From Vibrio sinaloensis DSM 21326 (lineage in GTDB: Bacteria > Pseudomonadota > Gammaproteobacteria > Enterobacterales > Vibrionaceae): a stretch of DNA of 46,503 bases. This document shows, piece by piece, positions 29,697-37,245 of the stretch (positions within the stretch are counted from its first letter, which is position 1; each line of letters starts with the position of its first letter). The translations under genes and the position numbers were made by a program. Where the stretch lies: the NCBI RefSeq assembly GCF_000189275.1, contig NZ_AEVT01000073.1:1-46503 (forward strand), in the 5' to 3' direction. The notes beneath the pieces were generated by a model, which was not told the origin of the DNA, did not search any database, and worked only from the letters and a program-made list of their open reading frames with translations.

Positions 29697-30082
29697 TCCT
29701 TAGCATTGTTCGACTGTTACCTGTCTAGGGAATTGAACACCTCCTTAACAGGATTAGGCGCTTGGCAAATCATCGCTCGAACATCGTATGATTTATAAAC
29801 ACCATAATGCGATGTTTTTAAGAGTTCTTCAATTGATTAACAACGGCTTATCGGAAATAGCACCTACATGAACTGATATCAAAATGGTGACTCTGAACCA
29901 ATGAAATTTCGCCAATTTGGGAAGCTTAGGATCGTTAAAGGGAAAGTGTGTAACAGAAGAATGAGATAAGCGCATGGGCTTTGAGTCGTGCAGATTCAAT
30001 GAGAATTCGTGACACTTAAACGTATCTGATGAACTGGATTAATTAGCTAAGAAGGAAATCTTTAGGAATATCAAGGAAAGAT
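29697..30082. other. intergenic region left of the attachment site
   Basis: About 390 bases with no supportable gene or terminator. The last 80 bases include CGTGACACTT and AAACGTATC, both repeated on the far side of the tRNA fragment. Confidence 0.5.
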
Positions 30083-30113
30083 TGGAGCGTACTGCGGGAA
30101 TCGAACCCGCGTA
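30083..30113 (-). other. tRNA 3'-end fragment, candidate attachment site
   Basis: On the minus strand: a perfect T-arm (GCGGG, loop TTCGATT, CCCGC), a 7-nt acceptor strand AGTACGC, discriminator T and CCA. The D-arm, anticodon arm and the partner GCGTACT are absent upstream, so this is only the 3' part of a tRNA. The CGCTCCA end recalls tRNA-Gly. It lies directly downstream of a tyrosine recombinase gene, as expected for the att site left at one end of an element integrated in a tRNA gene. Confidence 0.7.
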
Positions 30114-30199
30114 ACACATCACAAACTACTACAATTTCACTTTAATTTACAATACCTTAGATAAAAAACCAAAAGACAGAAAGTGGCAAATTGAGCCTC

Positions 30200-30225
30200 A
30201 AACGTATCACTAAATCGTGACACTT
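30200..30225. repeat. short direct repeats flanking the att site
   Basis: AAACGTATC (30200-30208) and CGTGACACTT (30216-30225) each recur at 30018-30026 and 30008-30017, in swapped order. They could be arm-type recombinase sites or chance. Confidence 0.3.
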
Positions 30226-30245
30226 GGCAAACGTTTCTTCCGCGA

Positions 30246-30270
30246 CAAAAAAAGCACCCTTTTGGGTGCT
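30246..30270 (-). terminator. rho-independent terminator after the integrase gene
   Basis: Minus-strand stem AGCACCC / GGGTGCT with a 4-nt loop and a seven-T run, immediately after the integrase stop. Confidence 0.9.
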
Positions 30271-30274
30271 TGAA

Positions 30275-31246
30275 TTACAGACGGTCGAGGAAGCTTGATG
30301 AATGTCGGCCGTGCTCGATTAATGAATTGTACATGTAGTGCTTCTTCATCGTTTCAGTATTTGAATGCCCGATGTAACCACTAATCTCATCATCCGACAT
30401 TCCTACGTTCATAGCATTTGTAACAAAAGTATGTCTAGCTGGATGCAGTCCTTTATATTTTGCCTTTAGGCCAGCATTGCTAAAAAGCTTCTCTAGTTCT
30501 CTATAGTAAACAACTGAACTCATCCATGGTTGCTTCTTCTTGTAATTGATAAACAATGCACGCTTCCCGTTTTCCATAAGGGCATTGCTAGAGAGCTTTA
30601 AAACTTGTCTGTTTTCTAAGTGTCTTCTCACGATGCCTTCGGCTTTTTTTGAAAGTACTATCTTTCTATTAGAATGATTGTTTTTAGTCGATTTAATTTC
30701 ATGATCAACGACAGCTCGTTCAATCGTCAGCAAATATTTACCTTCCTTATCTTTCGTAACATCCGAGGCAGTCAAACCTAATAACTCCTGCACCCTCATT
30801 CCAGTTAAAGTGCCTAGCTCTAAAAGATCAAATACCCACTCATCGTGCGTGCCTTCCGTAGAGTCTCTCAATAACTCAATCGTTTTTACACTGTAAGGAA
30901 TTCGAGGCACCCTTTCAGTTCCGAATTTAATTGCAATAGCTGAAAAATCTATCTTGCGCTTAATCAGTTTTTTTTCAACGTGATAGTCATATACTTGCTT
31001 GAAGACAGACCTTACATTTTTCCTAGTTCCTTTTGAATAGCCATCTCTTCCTGAAGGCGTTGCTTCATTCATATAAAACTTTAAGAAGTAGTTAAGATCA
31101 TCCTCTGTTATATCTTTTATCTTCATCGTTGAGAAATGACGAAGGAGTATTTTTGCTGCATCTTTATAGCCACGAACCGTAGACTTAGCAAGTTTAGAAA
31201 ACTCTTCAGAATCAAAATAATTCTTAACTGACGTCCTAAATGACAT
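30275..31246 (-). CDS. tyrosine recombinase/integrase
   Basis: 323 residues from the ATG at 31246 (GAGAG six bases upstream); a TTG five codons earlier is less likely. The N-terminal SAM-like core-binding domain (about 1-100) is followed by the catalytic domain with Arg151 (TGMRVQELLGL), His268-x-x-Arg271 (HPARHTF), His294 (GHSNTET) and nucleophile Tyr304 (KKHYMY). It lacks the extra helix typical of integron IntI and reads toward a tRNA 3' fragment, so it is a phage/ICE-type integrase for this element, not the superintegron integrase. Confidence 0.9.
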   Translation of the reverse strand: MSFRTSVKNYFDSEEFSKLAKSTVRGYKDAAKILLRHFSTMKIKDITEDDLNYFLKFYMNEATPSGRDGYSKGTRKNVRSVFKQVYDYHVEKKLIKRKIDFSAIAIKFGTERVPRIPYSVKTIELLRDSTEGTHDEWVFDLLELGTLTGMRVQELLGLTASDVTKDKEGKYLLTIERAVVDHEIKSTKNNHSNRKIVLSKKAEGIVRRHLENRQVLKLSSNALMENGKRALFINYKKKQPWMSSVVYYRELEKLFSNAGLKAKYKGLHPARHTFVTNAMNVGMSDDEISGYIGHSNTETMKKHYMYNSLIEHGRHSSSFLDRL

Positions 31247-31719
31247 TCTAGACTCTCTCAAAGCAAAACCTTTACATATAAATACTTAACTCTTGAGAAA
31301 ATAATATTCACCAAAAACAAGCATCGCAAGATAAATAATTTACACTTTTCCTATGGTAAATCAGGTGAATTATGTTGACAGCTATCTTGACGAAAATTAG
31401 TGCTTCAGTTTCATTCAGTTACTAAAGTAATGCATTTACCATTCATCAAAACACTCTTATTGAAGGTATTTTAAGTGTCTAAAAATCATACAAACAGAAC
31501 CGAGAATAACAAAATATGAGAGCGCAGCGACGAACAAAGACTGAACATATAATATAGGAAAGATAGAAGCATAAGAAACAAATCTAATAATCCGCCTCCC
31601 AAAAGACCTGTCTTTGGGTTGGGTCAAATTCACTTGATACTCTTAATTTTCTCTTAAAAACTCTTTAGTAATCAAAACCAAAAAAATATACTTTCAATTC
31701 AATTATATACGTTAGTTTC
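31247..31719. other. AT-rich region between integrase and iterons
   Basis: About 470 bases with no plausible coding frame. It should hold the integrase promoter and perhaps part of the origin (AT-rich melting region). No clear hairpins were seen. Confidence 0.45.
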
Positions 31720-31845
31720 GTAATTATTTTAGAGAAAAACTGCCTGATTAAAGTCATTTTTCTGCCAAGATAAAACACATATTGCCCGATTAAAGTCACG
31801 TGTTGCCTTATTTTAGAGAATTTCTGCCCATAAGGCGTTACTGGT
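31720..31845 (+). repeat. iteron array, candidate replication origin
   Basis: Six tandem units of 20-22 bp, five starting with TGCC at 31741, 31763, 31783, 31804 and 31825, plus a first unit at 31720. TGCCTGATTAAAGTCA (31741) recurs as TGCCCGATTAAAGTCA at 31783, 42 bases on; TTATTTTAGAGAA at 31724 recurs at 31808, 84 bases on. Two-helical-turn spacing just upstream of a Rep_3 initiator is the classic layout of an iteron-regulated plasmid origin. Confidence 0.75.
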
Positions 31846-31970
31846 AGAAATTCGACTTGTCAATAACCAAATCCCCTTAATTACCGCGCATTTTCCCGCA
31901 GATCTACATTGCAATAACTCGGACGTATCCATAAAAATATTTCTTACCCAAGCTATCTGGACTAAAGTTA

Positions 31971-32924
31971 ATGACGAAATACCATCCAATATTCACGACA
32001 GAATCCCCACACATGCCTATAGGTCATCTTTCGACCAATATTGACTCTAGCAAAGTAACCTATTCAAACGAGTTAGCTTTTGCGATACACCATTACACTT
32101 CTCAAGAACAAAGGCTATTTGATATCGTGATATCTCAACTGCACCTATCCCCTCTCTATGATGAAGAGGTATTTCAAGTAAGCGACAATGGAGAATCGTC
32201 GTTATCTGAATGTTCAGTCACTTTTAAGATGATTAGAGAAATTTATCGTCATAGCGATTATAGAAGTGTTTTCATACCCAACAATATAGTATGTGAATAC
32301 CTAGGTTTGGGCGGAAAGATATCTAGACTTAAAGAGATAGACAAACTAGAGGAAAAAGAAATAACACTTTGGGAAAAGTTCTTTCCGGGGGATATTGAAG
32401 AATTCCAATTTGAACATGAGCAAACCCAATCTAAAGGACTAGTAAAGCCTAAGCCGTCGACAATAACTGTAAAACCTTTTGAAAGCATTGAAAAAGGCAA
32501 TGGGTACATTAAGTTTGTTATTAATGCAGACTTTGTCCCTTATGTAATAGGCGTTCATGGTTTCAAAATGTATAGCGTAGAGCTAGCCCGACGATTAAAA
32601 CTAAAACTTAGCTTAAGGCTCTTGAAGTTAGTTAACTACTACCATAACAACGGAGGATACATGAACGCAAAACATTCAAAAGCCTTTGACATACATGAGT
32701 TCATGTCGCTTCTGGGCGACTTACCAGACTCTTTCCGTAAAAGGCCTAACCAACTGATTAACAAAGGTGTTAAACCCGCTCTTGAAGAAATAGCTCAGGT
32801 GGTTGGCATAAAATACAAACTGGAAACTTCAAACCGATCTATTGGAACTAAAGGCAGACCTTCGATTTCCTCTGTGCGCCTAGTTCCTATCCCTATAGAA
32901 GAAACGAATCTTAATGATACGTAA
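31971..32924 (+). CDS. Rep_3-type plasmid replication initiator
   Basis: 317 residues. The N-terminal winged-helix half begins NELAFAIHHYTSQEQRLFDIVISQL, like the N-L-A...L...EQRL start of Rep_3 initiators. The second half has the SLRLLKLVNYYHNNGGY helix and FDIHEFMSLLGDL ... NQLINKGVKPALEEI, matching the second winged helix. It should bind the iterons 125-250 bases upstream and open the origin, and may repress itself at high copy. A 61-codon frame overlaps its stop but runs into a terminator. No partition or toxin-antitoxin gene is adjacent. Confidence 0.75.
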   Translation: MTKYHPIFTTESPHMPIGHLSTNIDSSKVTYSNELAFAIHHYTSQEQRLFDIVISQLHLSPLYDEEVFQVSDNGESSLSECSVTFKMIREIYRHSDYRSVFIPNNIVCEYLGLGGKISRLKEIDKLEEKEITLWEKFFPGDIEEFQFEHEQTQSKGLVKPKPSTITVKPFESIEKGNGYIKFVINADFVPYVIGVHGFKMYSVELARRLKLKLSLRLLKLVNYYHNNGGYMNAKHSKAFDIHEFMSLLGDLPDSFRKRPNQLINKGVKPALEEIAQVVGIKYKLETSNRSIGTKGRPSISSVRLVPIPIEETNLNDT

Positions 32925-32962
32925 TAAGGTGTTAACAAATCGGCTAGGCTTAGCTCTTAAGG

Positions 32963-33020
32963 GTAGTCAAGAAGGGCTCCCCTTCTTGCCAGTGGACTAC
33001 TACAAGCGTAGCGATAGTCC
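32963..33020. other. nested inverted repeats, candidate oriT or nick region
   Basis: CAAGAAGGG-CTC-CCCTTCTTG (32968-32988) is flanked by GTAGTC (32963) and GACTAC (32995-33000), then a further pair GGACTA (32994-32999) / TAGTCC (33015-33020). It lies between the initiator and the relaxase-like gene, where oriT or a nick site is commonly found. Confidence 0.4.
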
Positions 33021-33068
33021 TATCTGGACACTACTTAATAATCAAAACAGTCTGCATGTTTGTTTGGA

Positions 33069-33097
33069 AAAAAAGGATATTTTTAATATCCTTTTTT
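33069..33097. terminator. bidirectional rho-independent terminator
   Basis: AAAAAAGGATAT / ATATCCTTTTTT hairpin with a 5-nt loop and A/T runs on both sides, between the initiator and relaxase-like genes. Confidence 0.8.
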
Positions 33098-33109
33098 AAA
33101 ACACTACTC

Positions 33110-33952
33110 ATGCTAAAAAACTGGAGCGTTATAACCAAGCCTGTCAAAAACTCTTCACTAGGTGTCTCCCACCGCGAGCGCTATTTAAAGGATAAGCGCC
33201 ACACTAACCATCGAAATTCAGAACGGCTAATTTCAATTTTCGGTAACGAAGCCACGACAAGAAAAATAGCGCTTGCGGGTGAGGCATTTCGATTAATGCA
33301 AGTAACTAGCCGCACAGGAGGTAGACCTCTAACAAGCTATGCAATGGAGTACTGCCTTACCCTTCCAAAAGGATATCGTCCCTCGACTCATCAGTGGCGG
33401 TTAATTGTAAAAGATTGCTGTATTGCATTAGCTAAACTATGCGATCTAAACACAGAAGAACTCAAAGCCTTTCAAAAGCAGATTAGAGCTGTGCTACATC
33501 AGCAGAAGCAAGACGGTAACAGAGGCAGTGGTGATCATGTCCATCTGATTATTGGCAAAGTCGTTGGCAGCCGCGTATTAAAAGAACTTCAAAAGAAGAA
33601 GGCTACCAAAGTCATCAAACAAGCTTTTAGCCTCGCGACGTTAAAGCATGCCAACATGGATCATCGACTATATGAAGTAGTTGAAAAACAACGAGGGCGC
33701 AGACTCAGCACTTGGCAGTACCAACATCAGAACTCGTTAGAAACTCTCGAGATAGAAAAACTGATTAAGCAGATCCAAACACAGAGTGACAAGTGGACGA
33801 AAGCCAAACTAGAAGGCGACTTCAAGCAGGAGCAACGACAGCTCAACAGAATCAAAAGAAACTTAGTTCGAATTGAGGAATACAACCTCTCGTTACAGCA
33901 GCAACGTAGGCTAGCGGTAGTCAGAACCGCAGTTAAGAAACGTAGTTTATGA
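33110..33952 (+). CDS. putative mobilization relaxase (HUH-type)
   Basis: 280 residues from the ATG at 33110; the longer frame to 33056 runs through a terminator. The diagnostic feature is His130 ... GDHVHLIIGKVV with His143-x-His145, an H-x12-H-x-H arrangement like the three-His motif of HUH relaxases. Upstream lies LPKGYRPSTHQWRLIV (about 85-100), a typical position for a conserved core strand. Candidate catalytic tyrosines are Tyr25, Tyr77 and Tyr81. The C-terminus (about 215-270) is a charged coiled coil. With the initiator and integrase this suggests a mobilizable plasmid-like element. A rolling-circle Rep is the alternative. Its 3' end abuts the cassette array. Confidence 0.5.
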   Translation: MLKNWSVITKPVKNSSLGVSHRERYLKDKRHTNHRNSERLISIFGNEATTRKIALAGEAFRLMQVTSRTGGRPLTSYAMEYCLTLPKGYRPSTHQWRLIVKDCCIALAKLCDLNTEELKAFQKQIRAVLHQQKQDGNRGSGDHVHLIIGKVVGSRVLKELQKKKATKVIKQAFSLATLKHANMDHRLYEVVEKQRGRRLSTWQYQHQNSLETLEIEKLIKQIQTQSDKWTKAKLEGDFKQEQRQLNRIKRNLVRIEEYNLSLQQQRRLAVVRTAVKKRSL

Positions 33953-33956
33953 ATTA

Positions 33957-34030
33957 GTACATGTTATGTATTTTTTCGGCTTCTGTCTTTTCGATTCGTG
34001 CCAGTTAAGCTCGCAATTCACGAAGCAATA
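33957..34030 (-). pseudogene. relic of the 3' end of a PIN-like cassette gene and its attC
   Basis: The minus strand reads NCELNWHESKRQKPKK then stops near an ATAACATG, against NSELNWHDSKRQKPRK at the C-terminus of the intact 38401-39246 gene; DNA identity is about 85 percent over 65 bases. Only the first bases of the attC remain before the relaxase gene ends. It is fused downstream of the 34032 gene without an attC, so an internal deletion has joined two cassettes. It marks the distal end of the array. Confidence 0.75.
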
Positions 34031-34031
34031 T

Positions 34032-34484
34032 CTAATCAAAGTATACACCCGCACAATATACTCCATACTGCTTGAAAGCACCTACCTTTGAAAATTTTTG
34101 ATTGTGGATCTGGTAGGCATGTTCTAAATCATTAAAAAAATCATTAATGCTACTTTCTAGTTGGAAATGTACATACTTTCCATCAATAGAATGAAATGAA
34201 TAGTCTTTATCAAAAGAGATGGTTATCAATTCATTGATCATTTCAGTTGCTTTAACATCATCTACCGTCGTTAAATAAATAGTATTCGAAGTACAACTAA
34301 TATTAATGACATCTGTTTTTGATATTCTCCCCTGTATGATTTTTGTTTCTTCTAACCATTTCCAAGTGGTATTAACATCTCGCTCATTTGTACTTGTGGA
34401 ATTTAAAATTTGTATCTTAGGTATTGCTGATGCTGATAAAGGCGACCCACATAAAAAAGAGAATAGTAAAATTCTAACAATCAT
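34032..34484 (-). CDS. secreted cassette protein, unknown function
   Basis: 150 residues with a predicted signal peptide (about 1-20, LLFSFLCGSPLSASA). The mature part has two cysteines (ISCTSN, YCAGVY) likely to be paired in the periplasm. No family is recognised. It is the last recognisable coding unit of the array and its stop is directly followed by the relic of another cassette's 3' end, so it has no attC of its own and is probably immobile. Confidence 0.6.
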   Translation of the reverse strand: MIVRILLFSFLCGSPLSASAIPKIQILNSTSTNERDVNTTWKWLEETKIIQGRISKTDVINISCTSNTIYLTTVDDVKATEMINELITISFDKDYSFHSIDGKYVHFQLESSINDFFNDLEHAYQIHNQKFSKVGAFKQYGVYCAGVYFD

Positions 34485-34612
34485 TTAATTTATATATCCA
34501 GTATTTAATAAAACTATAAACTAAGGTTCACTAATGTAATCCAACGGTTATCTGTCATCATAGCAAGATTTGGTATCGCTCATCAAAAAATACATAATTT
34601 AGTTTATAAAAC

Positions 34613-34732
34613 TAACGCCCAGTTAAGGGTGAAGTACGCAATGTACAAGCTACTACGTTTCACTTCAACACCGAAATCATTGCAGACCTAGAATGACACG
34701 CGTGTTGAACTCTTCTTAAACTGCTTGTTAGG
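34613..34732 (-). repeat. attC 1 (of the 34746 cassette)
   Basis: TAACGCCCAGTTAAGGGTG ... CTTGTTAGG; full R'/R'' but divergent central part relative to the other sites. Confidence 0.85.
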
Positions 34733-34745
34733 ATTTAATTGTCCT

Positions 34746-35447
34746 CTACGCTAAATTTTCTGCGTCATTTTTGTTGAACTTGAAGTTGCCACCATTCATA
34801 ACTTCATTGTAAACATACTCATGCGCATTAATTTTATCTGTTAGCTTGTTAAATTCACGCTGATAATGCTTATCAAGCAGGCAATCACTATCTGATTTAC
34901 GCAACAAATATGTAGAAATTGTCTGCTCTATCATGTTTTCGAACATAAACCTATACATCTGAGCCCAATCACCGCTATGAGCATCACCTAAATAATTTCT
35001 GACTTCAAACAAGGCTCCTTCCTTTACAAAACCTAGGACTGTTATTTTCTTGACTGATTCTTTATCACCAAAAGGAAACCAAAACTCCAACTCATCAAAT
35101 GCAGATTTCAGCTCTTTTAGAGGAACACCATCAGAAAGCTTATCTTTTACTATACTTCCTAGTACAGAGCACCGAATAGCTCCCATAACTCGCTCTCTAA
35201 GTGCGATTTTTTGCCTCTTAAAGTTCTGAGCAGAAGAAATATACTCGAGATCCTGAGACAGTGATTTCGCCATATCAAAGTAGAATGATCTTTTTTCATC
35301 TTCAATTATTCTTTCTTCAGGTGAAGAAAAACTAATAATTCCCGATTGAAAAAGCTCATGTGATATATCTTGGATTCCTATATTCGTAAGACTTTCTAAT
35401 TTTGCTTTAGAAACCTTGACGTTTAGTACTTCCCTCAAAAACTTCAT
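34746..35447 (-). CDS. cassette protein, unknown function
   Basis: 233 residues, charged, mostly helical, no signal peptide or membrane segment; begins MKFLREVLNVKVSK with AGAGGTATAT upstream. The middle (FWFPFGDKESVKKITVLGFVKEGALFEVRNYLGD) and the C-terminus (Asn/Lys-rich) match no family I know. It is the sole gene of its cassette. GC is lower than in the chromosomal part, as usual for superintegron cassettes. Confidence 0.6.
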   Translation of the reverse strand: MKFLREVLNVKVSKAKLESLTNIGIQDISHELFQSGIISFSSPEERIIEDEKRSFYFDMAKSLSQDLEYISSAQNFKRQKIALRERVMGAIRCSVLGSIVKDKLSDGVPLKELKSAFDELEFWFPFGDKESVKKITVLGFVKEGALFEVRNYLGDAHSGDWAQMYRFMFENMIEQTISTYLLRKSDSDCLLDKHYQREFNKLTDKINAHEYVYNEVMNGGNFKFNKNDAENLA

Positions 35448-35463
35448 ATATACCTCTAAATAC

Positions 35464-35562
35464 TAACGCAGTACTGAATCCGCCGCATGCCACCTTAAAC
35501 ACTAAGGCCAACTCATGGTAAAAATACTACGCGTTGCGAATCCCTCTTGAACAGTATGTTAG
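35464..35562 (-). repeat. attC 2 (of the 35576 cassette), truncated
   Basis: About 99 bp: TAACGCAGTACTGAATCC joins straight to the GCCGCATGCC part, so the segment after R' (TTAAGGTGTGAGCAACGC in other sites) is missing. The L'/R' arm is probably non-functional. Confidence 0.75.
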
Positions 35563-35575
35563 GTAAATTGTGACT

Positions 35576-35902
35576 TTAAGGCCTATATTCACCTACAAAC
35601 GAAAAATTCTGTCTATGATCAGAACTTTTGTTTGAGCACAACAACTTAACGCCAACCTTCAGGTCAAACCGACACTCATCGCCAAACTCTTCCATAATAG
35701 GCGTGGCTGCCCCATCACCTTCTGGGGTTTTATACTTAATCACAAATTGACCTGACTCCCGTTGATGTGCGTATGCTGGAACCGACCACTCTTTTTCCTG
35801 AGCATCCATTTTAGTGAAAATACCAACATATGAATCAGTCATTTTGCTACTACACCCTGCTAATACAAGACACGTTAGTAATAAGGCTAGTTTTTCGTTC
35901 AT
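35576..35902 (-). CDS. small cassette-encoded lipoprotein
   Basis: 108 residues with signal and lipobox LAGC (Cys17). The mature part has two cysteines (DECRFD, LLCSNK) that could pair, and is polar. No family is recognised. The attC that follows is truncated and may not be excisable. The ATG at 35902 has AGGCGG upstream; an overlapping ATG is out of frame. Confidence 0.6.
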   Translation of the reverse strand: MNEKLALLLTCLVLAGCSSKMTDSYVGIFTKMDAQEKEWSVPAYAHQRESGQFVIKYKTPEGDGAATPIMEEFGDECRFDLKVGVKLLCSNKSSDHRQNFSFVGEYRP

Positions 35903-35990
35903 AGCATACGCCGCCTAGGTTCATCGGAGCATATATTAAAGCACAGAACATAATTAACTGATCAGGTAACATAAGGTTGCGCTTTTAGCC

Positions 35991-36110
35991 TAACGCTCAA
36001 TTAAGGTGTGAGATACGTAACACCCAAGCTGCCGCATGATACCTTAATCACTAAATTCAACGCAAAGTGAAAATGCCACGCGTTGTCAATCACTCTTAAC
36101 CGTCTGTTAT
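35991..36110 (-). repeat. attC 3 (of the 36107 cassette)
   Basis: TAACGCTCAATTAAGGTGTG ... GTCTGTTAT; the gene's TAA overlaps R''. Confidence 0.85.
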
Positions 36111-36676
36111 GCATTGGGATTATTGTAAGGCTCAAATACTTCCAATGCTTCTTTCTCTGCTACTATTTTACTACAGCAACTAATAAAGCCATAGACTCCA
36201 ATAAAAGTGACAATGGTATCATTAACTTGATCATAGTTGTTAGGCTGCTTTAATTCCTCAACTAACAACAAATCTTTCTGTAATTTATCAAACTCTCTTG
36301 GATATTCAGTCGCTAGAGGCAGAAACTGATCGATTGTTAGCTTTACATCAAAAGGAGCAGAATAGATAAATGTTGAAAGGTGTTTTGCAACAAAAGAATT
36401 TATTGCATATTGATCATCACGATCAGTCATAGACATTCCGGCTAAAAAGCTTAGACTCTCATTGAGTATGGCAAGTGATTTGTCTAACTTGTTGTACTTC
36501 TCAGTTTTAAAATCAAAAACCTTTTCACGCGCTTTGTATTCTGAATTTTTCTCAATCTGCTTAAGCTTTGCTTTTAATTGAATAGTTGCCGTAAAGTATG
36601 CTGCGACACCAGTTACCATCGCAGGACCTAAAATTTTTATAGCTTCAATTGCTACATCTTGCCAACTTGTTTCCAT
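36107..36676 (-). CDS. cassette membrane-anchored protein
   Basis: 189 residues from the ATG at 36676 (TTAGGAAGTATT upstream); the frame to 36739 adds a peptide translated from attC 4 and is not used. There is one membrane segment at about 14-34 (ILGPAMVTGVAAYFTATIQL), a short coiled coil (about 36-60) and a cytosolic helical domain. Function is unknown. The topology resembles small phage-interaction or stress proteins, but nothing specific supports that. Confidence 0.6.
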   Translation of the reverse strand: METSWQDVAIEAIKILGPAMVTGVAAYFTATIQLKAKLKQIEKNSEYKAREKVFDFKTEKYNKLDKSLAILNESLSFLAGMSMTDRDDQYAINSFVAKHLSTFIYSAPFDVKLTIDQFLPLATEYPREFDKLQKDLLLVEELKQPNNYDQVNDTIVTFIGVYGFISCCSKIVAEKEALEVFEPYNNPNA

Positions 36677-36692
36677 AATACTTCCTAATACG

Positions 36693-36813
36693 TAACGCCG
36701 CGTTAAGTCGTGATCAACGTAATACCAAAGCCTCCGCATACCAACTTAAACACATAAACCAACGCATAGTGCAAATGCCACGCGTTACGAATCCTTCGTG
36801 AACAGTTTATTAT
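36693..36813 (-). repeat. attC 4 (of the 36816 cassette)
   Basis: TAACGCCGCGTTAAGTCGTG ... AGTTTATTAT; R'' reads TTATTAT rather than TTGTTAT. Confidence 0.85.
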
Positions 36814-36815
36814 GC

Positions 36816-37115
36816 CTATTCTGACACGGTTCTATTTAGTAAATTCGTGAGTTCTGCGTTTGCTTTAATTTCTTTGCTGTAAATATGAGCATTGGCGTGA
36901 AAACTACTGAAAATATCCTGAAAATAAGTCGTTCGACGCTCTCTACCGAGCCAATCAAACAAGCTATTTAGTAGCTTCTCCGATGCTTTCTTTTCACCCA
37001 TTAATGATAAATAACACGCCATAGCAAAAGTATTATTAAATACCAAATGCGTATCATTGCTTGAATTTCGAGCAATTAAATCCTTAAGTTTTGTCAGATC
37101 TTGTTTTGTTGACAC
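36816..37115 (-). CDS. small cassette protein, start set to GTG
   Basis: 99 residues from the GTG at 37115, 10 bases after AGGAG. The ATG at 37157 lies in the decayed end of attC 5. It is polar and helical (KDLIARNSSNDTHLVFNNTFAMACYLSLMGEKKASEKLLNSLF) without known family or signal peptide. The ribosome site at 37125-37129 sits just inside the attC boundary, the usual cassette geometry. Confidence 0.5.
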   Translation of the reverse strand: MSTKQDLTKLKDLIARNSSNDTHLVFNNTFAMACYLSLMGEKKASEKLLNSLFDWLGRERRTTYFQDIFSSFHANAHIYSKEIKANAELTNLLNRTVSE

Positions 37116-37143
37116 AACACTAGAACTCCTATTATCTAAACAG

Positions 37144-37238
37144 GCATTGCGCCCCATTTATGTGTGAGCGGCGCTTGGCTATACTTGAGCGAAGCGAAAC
37201 CACCAAGCGATACGAATCACTCTTAAATGCTTTGTTAT
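37144..37238 (-). repeat. attC 5 (of the 37246 cassette), short form with decayed R'
   Basis: About 95 bp and close to attC 9 (shares GCGCTTGGCTATACTTGAGC). The R' end has decayed: CATTGCGCCCCATTTATG stands where TAACGCCGCATTAAGG is expected. Confidence 0.7.
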
Positions 37239-37245
37239 GTGCGTA

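Noticed and set aside
30083..30250. Complete tRNA gene at the att site
   Set aside because: Only the T-arm, acceptor 3' strand and CCA are present; no D-arm, anticodon arm or matching acceptor 5' strand was found upstream on the minus strand.
30275..31246. Considered as the superintegron integrase IntI
   Set aside because: It lacks the IntI-specific insertion, lies at the distal rather than promoter end of the array and faces a tRNA fragment.
32914..33099. 61-codon frame overlapping the end of the initiator gene
   Set aside because: It reads through the candidate oriT hairpins and ends inside a rho-independent terminator; no ribosome site of its own.
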